This document shows positions 30,669 through 42,457 of a DNA stretch of 64,000 nucleotides, one piece after another. The position numbers and the translations under genes were made by a program. Positions within the stretch are counted from its first letter, which is position 1. The number at the start of each line of letters is the position of its first letter. The notes beneath the pieces were generated by a model. That model made no database searches, had not been told where the DNA came from, and saw nothing but the letters and a program-made list of their open reading frames with translations. The stretch comes from Pegoplata infirma (lineage: Eukaryota > Arthropoda > Insecta > Diptera > Anthomyiidae): NCBI GenBank assembly GCA_963921195.1, contig OY992537.1, positions 30,549,911 to 30,613,910 on the forward strand. Reading direction: 5' to 3'.

Positions 30669-32930
30669 TCTATATACATAAAGTAGTAACGTGACTGACT
30701 GATGACTGACTGACATACTTATCACTAGGGCAAGTACTTTCATTCATCTAAAAGGCGAAAATATATGCATCTAAAAATTTCAAATATGCACTAAAAACTT
30801 CAAAAATATGCATCTAAAAATTATTGTTTTTACTAAAAAAAATAATTTGTCAACATAAATTAAGCTTTGTTAAATACTTTTAGGCCCTCGACAATTCTTA
30901 AAAATATTTTATTGAGTGGAAACAATTTTTAATTAGTAAATTTTTTTTTACTTGAGAAGTTTTTTCTTTGAGTCAATAAATATTTCTGAAGTAAAAAATG
31001 AGATATTTTTCAATACTTTTTGTTCTTTATTCTAAAAAAAAAATATATTTTTTTTTAAATTTTTTTTTCTCTTTTTTCGGAATTTTCCGACTTTCAAGTC
31101 AAAAAATTAACTCAAAAGACCCCAGCCTAACTCTAATCATAAAATTTAAATTCGAAAACGTTATTTTGTTTACGATTAGAAAATCTCTCAGAATAGGAAC
31201 ATTTTAAATAGGAAACATTTCTCAGAATCCAAAAATTATACTTCCAGAATCCATTTTCATTCAAAAATGCATCAGAATGTGATTTATTTAAATAAATAAA
31301 TTTTTCTATAAAAAATAGTGGATTTTGAATTTTCCTACGGAAGTTTTGAAAAATATTGATGAAATTTAAAAAAAGTCTAATTTATATGAAAATATGCAAA
31401 AATATGCATTTATACCAAAATATGCAAAAATATGCAACTACAAACCAATGCCATTTTATTGCGAATTTATTGATTCGGATAGATATTTAATTAATGTTAT
31501 GTTTACAATGCTGAGTTAAAATATGCATTTTCATGTAAGTACTTGCCCTATAGGGGCAAGTACTAATCACGCATCATCGCACAGCACAAACCACTGAAGC
31601 TTGGGATTTGAGATTTGGAATGTAGATGCACCCAGAATATAGATCCACTAAGGCTGGGTTTTTGAAAATGTTGATTCTAAGGGGGTAACAGGGGTAAAAA
31701 AAGGAACATTATTACTTTTTATATTTCCCCAAACCACTGGATCAAAAGACTTGAAATTTGGAATTTATTTGCGCCTCCCAAAATATAGATCCACTAGGGT
31801 TGGGTTTTTTGAAATGTTGATTCTAAGGGGTAAAAGGGGTAAAAAAGGTACTTTGATACCTTTTAAATTTCCACAAACCACTGAAGCTAGAGACTTAAAA
31901 TTTGGAATGTAGATGCACCTCCCAAAATATAGATCCACTGAGGCTGAATTTTTGAAATAATGATTCTAAGGGATTAAAACGGGTAAAAAAGGTACTTTGG
32001 TACATTTTATATATCCTTAAATAATGGTTTTATTAACTTGAAATTTGGAATGTAGCATCATCTAACGGGGGGAAAATTTGAAAAGTACTTTTTGGAAATT
32101 CGGATTCAAGAGAGGTAAAAAATTGTACCTTGGTACTTTTTATATTTTCTTAAATAAAGGTCATAAAAACTTAAAATCAGGAATGTGGGATCTAACAACA
32201 AAAAAAAGTATGAAAATTTACTTGTTTGGAAATTTATGTTCTAAGAAGGTAAAAACGAGTACCTTGGTACTTTCTATATTTTCTGAAATAATGGTTCTAA
32301 AAACTAGAAATTTGGAATGTAGGATCGCCTAGCGAAAAAACATTTACGAAATAATAATTTTTGGAAATTCTGATTTCTAAGGAACAAAAACCTGTAATTT
32401 GGTACCATTTTTTATTTTTCCTGAATTTTAAAAGGGAATTGTATATCCTAAAATAATGGCCCTATTAAGCTGAAATTTGGAAATTAGTATCCTCTAACGG
32501 GGAAAAATGCCCCAAAAAAGTACTTTTTGGAAATTCAGATTCCATAGAGGTAAAAAATTTTACTTTAGTACTTTTAATATTTTCTTAAAATAAAAAAACT
32601 TAAAATTAGGAATGTAGGATACAACAACAGAAAAAAACTCTGAAAAAATAATTTTTTTGGAAATTTCTATTCTAAGGGGTAAAAACAACCGTTTTGTACT
32701 TTTAATATTTTCTGAAATAAGGGTCCTGGAAATTTGAAATTTGGAATGTAGGATCATCTAGAGAAAAAACATTTCCAAAAGAATTTTTTTAATTTTTGGA
32801 AAACTGTACATTGGTACTTTTATATATTCTGAAATAAAAAAGGGGTAAAATGGTTTCTTTTAATTTAATGATGAAAGCTCTAGAAACTATTTTCTTCTTA
32901 AACGGATGCTATGTGGAAAGGAATGAGATG
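30669..32930 (+). mobile_element. Helitron-like element with tandem 'ggtactttttat' units, copy 1
   Basis: It starts TCTATATACATAAAG directly after A, then 'gactgactgatgactgactg'. The body is a degenerate tandem array with units of about 100-150 bp containing 'ttgaaatttggaatgtag', 'ctaacgggg', 'ggaaattc' and 'tggtactttttat'. A-TC start and body layout resemble non-autonomous Helitrons, but I do not see a CTRR hairpin end. Copy 2 is at 42458. A hAT-like insertion occupies 30726-31562. Confidence 0.6.
30726..31562. mobile_element. hAT-like insertion, TAGGGCAAGTACTT ends
   Basis: It starts TAGGGCAAGTACTT; the complementary AAGTACTTGCCCTA ends at 31550, followed by an extra TAGGGGCAAGTA before the flank. 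Flanks CTTATCAC and CTAATCAC agree at 7 of 8 positions, and 42510 shows the uninterrupted 'acatactaatcacgc'. Interior has repeated 'aaatatgca' words. Non-coding. Confidence 0.75.
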
Positions 32931-33308
32931 TAAGCAAATTTTTAAAGTTGGCCAAAATTTTAAATTTTGATAAGAATTTTGTTAGATTTTTGAAATTCGA
33001 GAAATTTTTTGTATACCTTTTTCTTGACTCGTGAGTGTGAATCAGCGTGAGAGTGAGTAAAGCTAGTGTGAGTGCACGTGAGTGTATATACATATATATA
33101 TGCACTTTATTTATTTAAATATCAATAGGAATACATTTCTGACTACTAAAAATACTTAAATAAAGTTCAGTGTGAACATAGTGCACGTGAGTGTGAGTTG
33201 ACTTTAATTTACTCACGTGATTGAGTGTGAGTAGACTAAATAAGCTTGTGATTGGAAAATTACTATCGTGAGAGTGAGCAAGTAAATGAGTGTGAGTCAA
33301 AAGTCAAT
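32931..33308. other. GTGAGTGTGA low-complexity region
   Basis: From about 33030 words such as 'gagtgtgaatcagcgtgaga' and 'gtgagtgcacgtgagtg' recur irregularly. Similar sequence lies at 9370-9490. Frames here are shadows of this repeat. Confidence 0.6.
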
Positions 33309-33316
33309 CACGCGCC

Positions 33317-35047
33317 CAGGGTTTTATTTCGGTGGGGGCCCAAAATTTTTTGTCAATTTTTTTTTTACAAAAAATTTACATAACAGCACATGTTTTATAA
33401 TTTTTCTGGATCTTTCCTTGAACTGGATGTAACACAATCAGATTCTTCATTTTTTTGTAAGTTTAAAACTGTTGAGAAAAAAAAAAAAAATTTTATATTT
33501 TAAAATTTTTTGAGAGACTTAAGCCTTTTTTTTTAAATTGTGAATTGAATCAGATGCTGATACATTTTTACAAATAAGATTATCGGAATCTGAATTTTTT
33601 TCAAGGAAAAGTCTAAGATTCTATGACAATTTCCAGTTAAGACAGTTTTTGTTATAGAAAAAGTCAAAGACTCTCAATCATATTTCCAATGGAAAACGTT
33701 TCTCGGGAAAAAGTGACTTTAGAAAAACATATTCATAAAATACTTTTCTAAAAGAAAAGACTCCGATTGTAGGACATTTTCCCAGAATCTGAGATATTTC
33801 TAGTCTAGTACATTTTCTTTGATTCTGAAACATTCTACACAAAAAGTTTTAGATTCTGAGAAAATCTTCGCTTTTTCTATAAGAAAAATAATTCAGATTC
33901 TGAGACCTTTTTAAAAAGAAAACAGAACGAAAAAAGTCTTAGATTCTAAAACCTTTTTCCTAAAGAAAAATTCTCGGATTCTGAGAAAATTTTTCCTATA
34001 GAAAAAGTTTCAAATTCTGAGACATTTTTCCTATAGAAATTGTCTCAGATTCTCAGAATTTTTTTCTACAGAAAATTTCTTAGATTCTGAGACATTTTTC
34101 CTATCGAAAAAGTCTCAGATGCATAAACACCTTTCCTATAGAAAAAGTGTCAAATTCTTATACATTTTCCTATAGAACAGATTCTGAGACATTTTGCCTT
34201 TAGGAAATTGGCAGATTCTGAAACATTTTTCATATAGAAATATCCTCAGATTCTGAGACATTTTTCCTAAAGAAAAATATTTTTCTGAGACATTATTCTT
34301 ATAGAAAAAAATATTTTTACAATAGAAAAAGTCTCAGATTTTGAGCATTTTTCTAAGTATTTTTTTTTATAGCAAAAATCTCAGATTTTGAGACATTTTT
34401 CAGATGCAGGCACATTATTCGTATAGAAAGTTCTCAGATTCTGAAACATTTTTCATATAGAAAAGCCTCAGATTCTGAGAATTTTTTGTAGAAAAAGTCT
34501 CAGATTCTGAGAGATTTTTCCTATAGAAAGGTCTTAGAATCTGAGAAAATGGCCAATATTTTAAGACATTCCTATTGAAAAAGTCTTAGATTCTCAGACA
34601 TTTGTCTTATAGAAAGATTTAGATTCTGAGACATTTTTTTTTAGAAAAGTGTAAGATTCTCAGACATTTTTTTTTATAAATAGTCTCGTTCTGAGATATT
34701 ATTCTAAAAGACAAAGTCGCATTTGAAGATTTGACTACATTTTACGTACTATTAGGTCCGTTTTTTGTGTACGTCAAACTTCAGATTCTAAGATATTTTT
34801 TCATTAGAATTAAGTTGAAAAGTTTCAAATTCTAAGAAAAAATTTTCAGATTTTGAGATTTTTTTTAACAGAACAATTTTCAGTTTCAAAACATTTTTCT
34901 TCAAAAAATTTTAGATTCTTAATGTTTTTCCAATTTTTTTAAGAAATTTTTTAATATTGTACTTGTTATTTGATACCAAATCCTGAAATTTGTGAAATCA
35001 TTTCAGTGGGGGCCCGGGCCCCCAAGCCCCCCCTGTATACGCCACTG
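33317..35047. mobile_element. hAT-type non-autonomous element filled with minisatellite
   Basis: The 8-bp duplication CACGCGCC (33309-33316, 35048-35055) flanks it. The right end, read inward, is CAGTGGCGTATACAGGGGGG then 'cttgggggcccgggccccca'; the left is CAGGG and 'cggtgggggccc'. Ends are only partly matched, so the left terminus may be rearranged. The interior is almost entirely TCTGAGA minisatellite. Confidence 0.85.
33545..34920. repeat. Degenerate 'AGATTCTGAGACATTTTTCC' minisatellite, about 35-bp period
   Basis: Several dozen diverged units of 'gattctgagacatttttcct' plus 'atagaaaaagtctca' run through the hAT interior, in opposite orientation to the arrays at 7015-7760 and 28005-28266. 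Confidence 0.85.
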
Positions 35048-35107
35048 CACGCGCCCATTTCTGCCCTATACCACATAATGGTACCAAACTTCTATGAAAA
35101 GTGATAT

Positions 35108-36292
35108 CCCAGCAAAACTTTGGTAATGGGTAGTGATTATGTAACACATTACCAGGTAATGCATATAACTTATTTGTAGCATTATTTTATGATGTCTTAC
35201 CAAACATTTGTTCCACAACGTATTATTTTCAAGTGAAAAATAATGCATTACTAATAATTTGCTACGTAATGTATGATTATTGGAAAAAAATTATTTCATA
35301 TTTGTTATTTCTAAACATTAAATCATGGATGACTTATATTTGGTTACATTATGTATTATTTGAAAGTTTGAAATAATGTTTTATTTATAATTGGATGCAT
35401 AATGCATTACAATAACATAAAAAATAATTATTTTATAAAAAATTCATAAGTTTAAACTAAAGATGGGCTCACAACAGGAAATTTCTAACGACACGCACTC
35501 ACGAGCATATTTTTTCTAAATTTAATACAAAATTATTTAAATTTAATACAAAATTACTTTTTCACTAATCGTAACACCTTATATATTAGGCTTGTTTTTT
35601 GCGCTTTTGGATTATCTTAATCCATATTTTTAGTTCATGTGACACAAACCAGACGGCGCTAGTTTATATTCTGTTGACTACGTAAATGTATACGACCTTT
35701 AACACACCCTTCATTTAAACACACATATTAATGTCACTATTAAGTTGTTGTTACTGGAAATTTTATTTATATTTTACACAAAAAAACTTTAAAATGAATA
35801 ATAACATTTATACAAAACATTTACATCACTGTCTAACACTGTACGGTGTTAGACAGCGTCATATGTTTTTTTGTGTTTTCTTTATTCTCTCTCATTCTTC
35901 GTTCTAAATTAAGTACTAAACATGCTGCGTTGTAAACTTTAGTAGCAAATTCATTAGTGTTGACAACAACCCTTATAAATCGAAAATTAATCCAACTACC
36001 AAGGTGGATTTATTTTGTTCGCTAAATCTTAATCCAAACACGCAAAAAACACACTAATTATCTTCTGGTATGCTATATTATTTCATTTCTCGTAACCTAT
36101 AAAATATCATATATTTTACACCTTACTCGTATTCTTCGTTATAAATTTATGACTTATTTTATACCTTACTGGTATTCTTTGTGATAATGTGGATGCATTA
36201 CTTTGAGTCTCATCGCCTGTTAAAATCATCAATGCTGCAATGTATAAAATAAGAGATCCTATACCTTATTTGGTAATCTAAGTTTTGCTGGG
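35108..36292. mobile_element. TIR element, CCCAGCAAAACTT ends, about 1.19 kb
   Basis: CCCAGCAAAACTTTGGTAAT is mirrored at the right by 'ggtaatctaagttttgctggg'. Many 'taatgcattac' and 'cattacc' words lie in the left third. Target duplication not identified. Non-coding. Confidence 0.7.
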
Positions 36293-36374
36293 GTACCATG
36301 TTTTTTTTGCTCTAGCTCTAATTGTACGTTGGAAAAATGTAAACCCAATATAGGTTTAGGTTTTTTAAACACAA

Positions 36375-36992
36375 CCCGAATAAAAAAGTTCCTATATAGT
36401 TGTATATAATTTTATAAACATCATATATGATTAAATAGAATTATATAGAATTTGATGCGAAAAATGAGTCGATAAAACTATATAAAATTTGATCAATGTT
36501 TCATATATTTTGATAAATTTTTTATATAATTTTATGCGAAATTTGGACCCCTATTTTTATATAACAACAGCAAAATTATATAATTAGATATAATTATATA
36601 AAAATATATAAAATTGTATAATACTGTATAAAACTATATAAAGTTACATAAAATTATATATAATTATATATAATTAAAACAAAATTTTATGATTTATATA
36701 AAACTTGATATAATTTTATGTAACTTTATATAGTTTTTTACAGTTTTATACAATTTTATATATTTTTATATAATTATATCTAATTATATAATTTTGCTAT
36801 TATTATATAAAAATAGGGGTCCAAATTTCGCATAAAATTACATACAAAATTTATCAAAATATATGAAACATTGATCAAATTTTATATAGTTTTATCGACT
36901 CATTTTTCGCATCAAATTCTATATAATTCTATTTAATCATATATGATGTTTATAAAATTATATACAACTATATAGGAACTTTTTTACTCGGG
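36375..36992. mobile_element. Near-perfect 618-bp palindrome
   Basis: CCCGAATAAAAAAGTTCC at the left mirrors GGAACTTTTTTACTCGGG at the right, and the two arms of about 300 bases match almost base for base, including 'gatgcgaaaaatgagtcgat'. There is essentially no loop, the centre being 'ttatatataattatatataa'. Flanks share only AA. Class unknown. Confidence 0.85.
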
Positions 36993-37631
36993 AACTCTTA
37001 TTTTTAAATTTCTTTAAATTTTCTTCTAAAAAGCTTTTCTAAGCAATTCAGCTTAAAAAAATACCATTTTGTTTAAATTTACAAAAAACAAATTGAAGAA
37101 TTTTTTTTTTCTTATAATTTTTGTTTGATGAAAACATCAACTCGAGTGCATTGTAAAGAAATCAACTCGTGACGATATGAACATAAGAACAGAAACTCTA
37201 AGAAGAAATATGACAACGACAGTTGCATGCACCACTACAGCAATAAACATAAATTGACAACACAAAGAATAGTGTGTGCAGAACAGGAAAAAAAAACGGT
37301 AAAAAAAAATTTTTCCTTTAAACACACACACAGCCACAAACATACAAAACATAGCAATGCATATATTGCATAAGGCACGCATACCAGTGACGTGCATAAG
37401 ACGCATACCAGTGACGTGGCGTTAATTTGGAAACGGGGTAATTTTGATTATATTTATAATAAAGGGGAATGCCGTTTTGGTGAAAAATTTAAACTCAGAC
37501 TTTTTTGAGGCAATTAATAACACTTCCCTTGCAAAAACAACGGTATGGCCATGAGCCCCAGAAACCAATACCATGATGTGTACTCTAATGTTGGCTTCCC
37601 AGACTATATATAATATTGTTAAACTCATATA
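36993..37631. other. Unassigned stretch with a 21-bp direct duplication
   Basis: 'cgcataccagtgacgtg' occurs twice at about 37378 and 37402. A minus-strand 89-codon frame at 37137-37406 is hydrophobic but matches nothing known and overlaps the duplication. Confidence 0.4.
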
Positions 37632-37633
37632 TA

Positions 37634-38117
37634 CAGTCAAACTCGGTTATAACGAACCCGGTTATAACAAATTCTCGGTTATAACGAACTAATTCTAAAG
37701 TCCCGACGTTTTAGCATGAATTTTCACACAAAATACTTCTTTTATAACGAACTCGGTTAAGTATAACGAATCCTCGGTTAAAAAAAAACTGCTTATTATG
37801 GTCCCACGAAAAAAATTTCATGTATATTAACCTCTTTATAACGAACTCCCATAAATATTTTTCAAAATGTGGCAATAATGTTTATCAAGACAACAAAAGG
37901 TTGGAATTTTTTGGTTTATATTATAATTTTGATAAAATATATTTATATTTTTAATGATTTCTTTTCAAAAAGTAGGTTATAAGTATAAAACAAAATTGGA
38001 TATATTTTTTTGGAAATAAAGCTAGGTTGATAAAAAAATATACCCGCTTATAGCGAACTTCGCTTATAACGAACTAATTTTACTGGTCCCACGGAGTCGT
38101 TATAGCCGGGTTCACTG
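37634..38117. mobile_element. pogo/Tigger-like MITE, 484 bp
   Basis: Ends CAGTCAAACTCGGTTATAAC and the complement of 'gttatagccgggttcactg', with TA on both sides (37632-37633, 38118-38119). Internal copies of 'ggttataacgaac' recur near both ends. These CAGT...TTATAACGAA ends are characteristic of the pogo/Tigger branch of Tc1/mariner. Confidence 0.88.
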
Positions 38118-38119
38118 TA

Positions 38120-38972
38120 GTAGTTTGGTAAGCAGTTTTGTGAGCAGTTTTCAGGTTTGAAAACGGTTGTTTAGGCGCTACATATTTATTTTTTCAGTCC
38201 ACTCTAATGCATAAGAACAGTATTTTCACTTCCTTATTTCATTTCCTTTAAAAAAAGTTGTACTTGAACACTATGGGGTAAGTACAACAAGTTTTTAGGT
38301 TTTGTCAAAGCACCATTTTGCAAAGCATAAAAATATAAATTCGACATTTTGAATTTTTAGATTTTCCCAATTTTTTAACAGTTTTAAGTATCCTTTAAAA
38401 TTTTTATCCAAGTCAATTTTCAGATTTTTTGATGACCCGTTCAAAAGACATGGAATTTTCAAAAATATGGAGCTTTTTTAATAATTGAAACTTCTTCTAT
38501 TCATAAATTCTTCAAAAATGCCCCAAATTCAATTTTTTTTCATCTATGGTTTTTTAGAACAAAAATACTAACAAAATTTCCAAAGTGTTCTACAGTTTGA
38601 TTTTTAAGTTTTAAAATTAAAATTTAATTTTTGAAAATATTTGGGCTCGTCGATTTTTTTGTGGAAAACTTCTATCGATTCTAAATTTTTTTTTTTTTAA
38701 TTTTTTTTTATATCAGATCTACTGCTCAAAATGGTGCTTCCTAAAGGGGTCAGTTCCAAGATCGGTCCCCATTTATTTTACCCACAACCTTTTTTCCGAA
38801 TAAATTTCTACTCTATCACCTATTCCTAAGGGGCTTCCATATAAAATGACATTTCTTAAAATTTGCTCTGACCGCTCTCATTGACAAAAGAATGGCCCTA
38901 TAGAGATCATATGACCGACCCACAGTATTTTTTTAATGCAAACATTTTCTCAGAACATACGTTTTTTCCCAT
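38120..38972. other. Unassigned stretch; right part shared with 16490-16665
   Basis: From about 38800, 'ccgaataaatttctactcta' and 'ggcttccatataaaatgaca' correspond to the sequence after the G copy at 16155. Left part is AT-rich with no recognised structure. Confidence 0.45.
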
Positions 38973-39234
38973 ATTTTTATACCCTACACCACACTGTGGT
39001 ACAGGGTATAATGAGTTTGTGCTGATGTTTGTAACTACCCGAAATATTGGTCCTAGACCCACTTTTAAGTATACCGATCGACTTAGAATCACTTTTTGAG
39101 TCGATTTTGCGATGTCCGTTCGTCTGTCCATGAAAACGGTGTAAACACGATAAGGTCGCAATTTTTAATCAATTGACTTGAAATTTGAAACTTAAGCCTC
39201 TTTTGGCCCAAGGACGAAGCCTATTGAAATTGAA

Positions 39235-39690
39235 TAAAGAAATGAGGGTGCTGTGGCTTAGTGGTTAGCGCGTTGGACTACTAGCCAGCAAGCCTGGGTT
39301 CGATTCCCGGCTCAGGCAGAACAACATTTTTTTCAGATATTTATTAGTTTCTATTTATAACAAATATCTATCGCAGCACCCTCCTTCGTTGATAAATAGC
39401 ACTAAAAAACGTCAACGAAGTAAAATATTAAAATAATGGCTATTAAACACAGCTTCAAAAATAATTCGCCAGATCAATAACAGATGGCGATGCAACAACT
39501 GTACTAAAAATTATCAACACGCGCAATTACAGTGTTGCCATACTGAAGCCCTTCTATCTTTCAAATCTTTCATCTCTCTTCTATCCCCTTTCCGAAAGAA
39601 ACATCACGGTTACAGTAGTAATTGATAGGCAGCATTGCCTGAGTGTTGTTTCTTTTTTTTTTAAAAAAAAAAAAAAAAATTTTAATAGGT
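39235..39690 (+). mobile_element. Possible tRNA-derived SINE inserted in family G
   Basis: G sequence stops near 39235 and resumes near 39690; the inserted part opens with a tRNA-like head and ends in T and A homopolymers (39651-39678). GAGGGTGCTG at 39245 is mirrored by CAGCACCCTC at 39374. Clear target duplications are not seen. Confidence 0.5.
39247..39317 (+). other. tRNA-like head, box A and box B intact
   Basis: TGGCTTAGTGGTTAGCG (box A) and GGTTCGATTCC (box B) with a full T stem CTGGG/CCCGG and a 5-bp anticodon stem GTTGG/CCAGC holding an 8-base loop. The acceptor stem does not pair. It looks like the best-preserved tRNA-like unit in the window but not a functional tRNA. Confidence 0.65.
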
Positions 39691-40217
39691 ATACTTTCGC
39701 AGGTAATCATGTTTCATCCACACAAATCACCATGCCGAATTTTAAAGACATCGGACCAGTTCTTCTTGTAGCCCCCATACAAACCACCTTCCCGATTTTC
39801 ACATAAATGTCTCAAATTTCATGAAAATAGAAAATATTTAATTAATATTCTGTTTGTTTATGTTACACGCGTACTTTGATAACGTTATCAAATCTGATTA
39901 TCATCGGACCATTTTTGGACTTAGGTCCCACGTGAACATTTCTCCCGATATTTAGTTGAAGCGGTTTCTTGTCAACAAAAAGAAGCCTATTCCACTCAAA
40001 TTTGATTAGTGAGTGCTTTTTACACTTATAAAAGATTTGACAAAATATAGATCTAATCAGTCCATGTTTGAACTTTGGACCCATTTTCCGGGAATCTTTA
40101 GTGTAGGGTATTATATGGTCGGTCTTGACCGACTATAATTTTCTTACTTGTTTCATTTGGTTTTCCATAAAATTTTTTTTTTTTAATTTTTTTTTTGCCA
40201 AAACTACTTTTTCACCA

Positions 40218-41348
40218 TATCTCATGAAATCTTTTTTAAATTTCAACTCAGTGAAACCGAAATAAATGTTTAAAAAAACCGTCAGTTTTTTGGAATTTAG
40301 AAAAACTGTAAATGCAGTTGTGTAAACAAGACCTTGAACTATCACTGAGCAATGTTTAAGAATTACCCCACTTTATCCGTAAAAGTTACAGAGGGTTAAA
40401 GTTGAAAAATCGATAAAAATGGCTTGAAATAATCCATAGTTTTTACATTCTTTCGTTTTTTTTTTTAAGTTTTCCTTATATTTCAATCTTTTCCGGCATA
40501 ACACAAAGTCAGTACATATAAGAGATTATTTTAATGTTGGCTTGATAGATGCTTCATCGCTTGGTAAGAAGTTATATGACGGTTAAGTTTTGAAACCAAA
40601 AATTAAGAGTTTTTAAATTTTCGAGGTTTTTTGATCAGGGATTTCGGCCGCCTCTATAAAATGAAAAAAGTTGAACTACAGTTGGTAGCTGTTGTAATTC
40701 TTAACATTTTGGAATTAATCCCGTTAATGTGCCACGAATAGTTAAGGAGTTTCAGCAGATCAAAGTTCGAAAGAAAAAACGTAATTTTTTTAAAATACCA
40801 GTTTTTCGCGAGGCACATTCGCGGTTTCATTCGAAATTTGGTGGACTCTTGCGTAAACCGAGTTTTTTAGGAGTTCACATAAAAAAATCACTGGCAGGTT
40901 TATAAAAAATAAATTGCAGAAATTTTATGGAATTTTTGAAAATTGGGCGAAATTTGCAAATCTGTTTCCTATTTTTTTTAGTAGCAATTAATGCATCATG
41001 TTCATTTTAATACACCAAAAGATGTGCCTTAACGAGTAGAACTGATTTGCTTTTTGACTTTTTACTTTAAGCCATTCTGAGCGGAAAGCGCGATGATTTT
41101 ATCTAAACCTGTTTTGATCTGGCACATCCAAGGCTTTACACGAAATCGGATGAAATTTTTTTTAAATGAAAGCCCACTTGATGTGTCATCATAAAATCAG
41201 AGGCGGGTTAAAAAATTTTGATGATTATAGATTTTTTGGACCATATTAAATTTTCTTGTTATAAAAAAGCATCACCGATATTTTTAAACACTGGTACAAT
41301 GATACGATTTTCCGTGATTTTTTTTTCAGTAATACCAACGCGCATTGC
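40218..41348 (-). mobile_element. Element A, inverted copy B
   Basis: The reverse complement of about 25747-26874 with few differences: 'gggatttcggccgcctct', 'tttcagcagatcaaagttcg', 'ggcacatccaaggctttaca' and 'caacgcgcattgc' match in order. It stops at the foldback starting 41349, so the first 390 bases of copy A are absent. Confidence 0.8.
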
Positions 41349-41977
41349 TTTTCCACACAAACCAAAAAATTTTTTTTTGATTGTAAATTTTTTTGTTATT
41401 AATTATAATATTACTTGGTTAGCTTATTCACGACAAAAAATTTGATTTTGGTGGGATGAGGCTTTCAGTTCTAAAAAATTTTTCGAAAAAAAAATTTAGA
41501 GCTTTTGGGGTCCTACAGTAAAAATTTTTTAAAAAATATTTTTTTTTAGTTTTGACAAGCAACCGTTTTAGTTGAATTGTTGCTTTTAACGATATGTTTT
41601 CATAAAAAAATATTATTCCTATCTGTGACATCTTTATCGTGATCTAAAAAAGGGTAAAAAATGCATTTTTGATGTTTTTCGATACACGATCAAGATGTCA
41701 CAGATATGAATAATATTTTTTATGAATATATGTCATTAAAAGCAACATTACAACTAAAACCGTTGCTTGTCAAAACTAAAAAAAAAAAATTTTTAAAAAA
41801 TTTTTACTGTAGGACCCCAAAAGCTCTAAATTTTTTTTTTCGAAAAATTTTTTAGAACTGAAAGCCTCATCCCACCAAAATCAAATTTTTTGTCGTGAAT
41901 AAGCTAACCAAGTAATATTATAATTAATAACAAAAAAATTTAAAATCAAAAAAAAATTTTTTGGTTTGTATGGAAAA
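41349..41977. mobile_element. Foldback, two 292-bp arms around a 43-bp loop
   Basis: 'acacaaaccaaaaaattttt' at the left is mirrored at the right, and 'ggtgggatgaggctttcagt', 'gaccccaaaagctctaaat' (right) and 'tgacatctt' pair through the arms with few mismatches. It abuts the end of element A copy B. No target duplication found. Confidence 0.8.
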
Positions 41978-42457
41978 ATGATTTTTAAGGCCCCGTCGCG
42001 TAGGGAAGGCGTGGTCGTAGGGGCGTAAAATTTTTCCTGAGTTATTTTTTAGTCAAAAGGAAAAAATTGAGGGGGTACCGTCTCAACATTTCCAACATTT
42101 CCAAAATAAGGGACACTCTAATGTACATGTATGCCATATATTTACATATGGGTTCACTTTACGTATATGGACGTATATGATTCATACATGATACATGATA
42201 AAAATGTTTAAAAATAGAAAATTGTTAATAAATAAAATAATAAAAAAAATAAAAATGAAATAATAAAATAAATAAAAATAAAATTACAAAATTAAATAAA
42301 AAAATTAAAAATAATTTTTTTTTTGTAGCCTATGAACTTTTTCATAGATTTCTGGTTTCTATGAATTTGTTTCATAGATTCTATAAAGGGCAGTATTGGT
42401 TGACTTCTGATGATGAACAAAATTCTTTCAGTGTAGAGTGTCTTAGAATTGGTTCAA
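41978..42457. other. Unassigned stretch
   Basis: A GC-richer block ('ggccccgtcgcgtagggaag') is followed by an A-rich 'aataaaataa' tract and 'ctatgaa...ttcatag' words near 42330-42380. No termini. Confidence 0.4.

Larger units (their letters stand above)
38973..40150 (+). mobile_element. Family G stem-loop element, fuller copy
   Basis: It opens with the stem ATACCCTACACCACACTGTG...CAGGGTATAA, has 'gatgtccgttcgtctgtcc', and ends 'agggtattatat' with the 7-bp hairpin GTCGGTC-TT-GACCGAC (40119-40134) and TATAATTTTCTTACTTG. The layout equals family H with different sequence. A tRNA-like insertion interrupts it near 39235-39690. Confidence 0.75.

Noticed and set aside
33030..33310. Minus-strand frames rich in THS residues
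   Set aside because: Shadows of the degenerate GTGAGTGTGA low-complexity run.
37137..37406. 89-codon hydrophobic minus-strand frame
   Set aside because: No signal or family recognised and it overlaps a short direct duplication.
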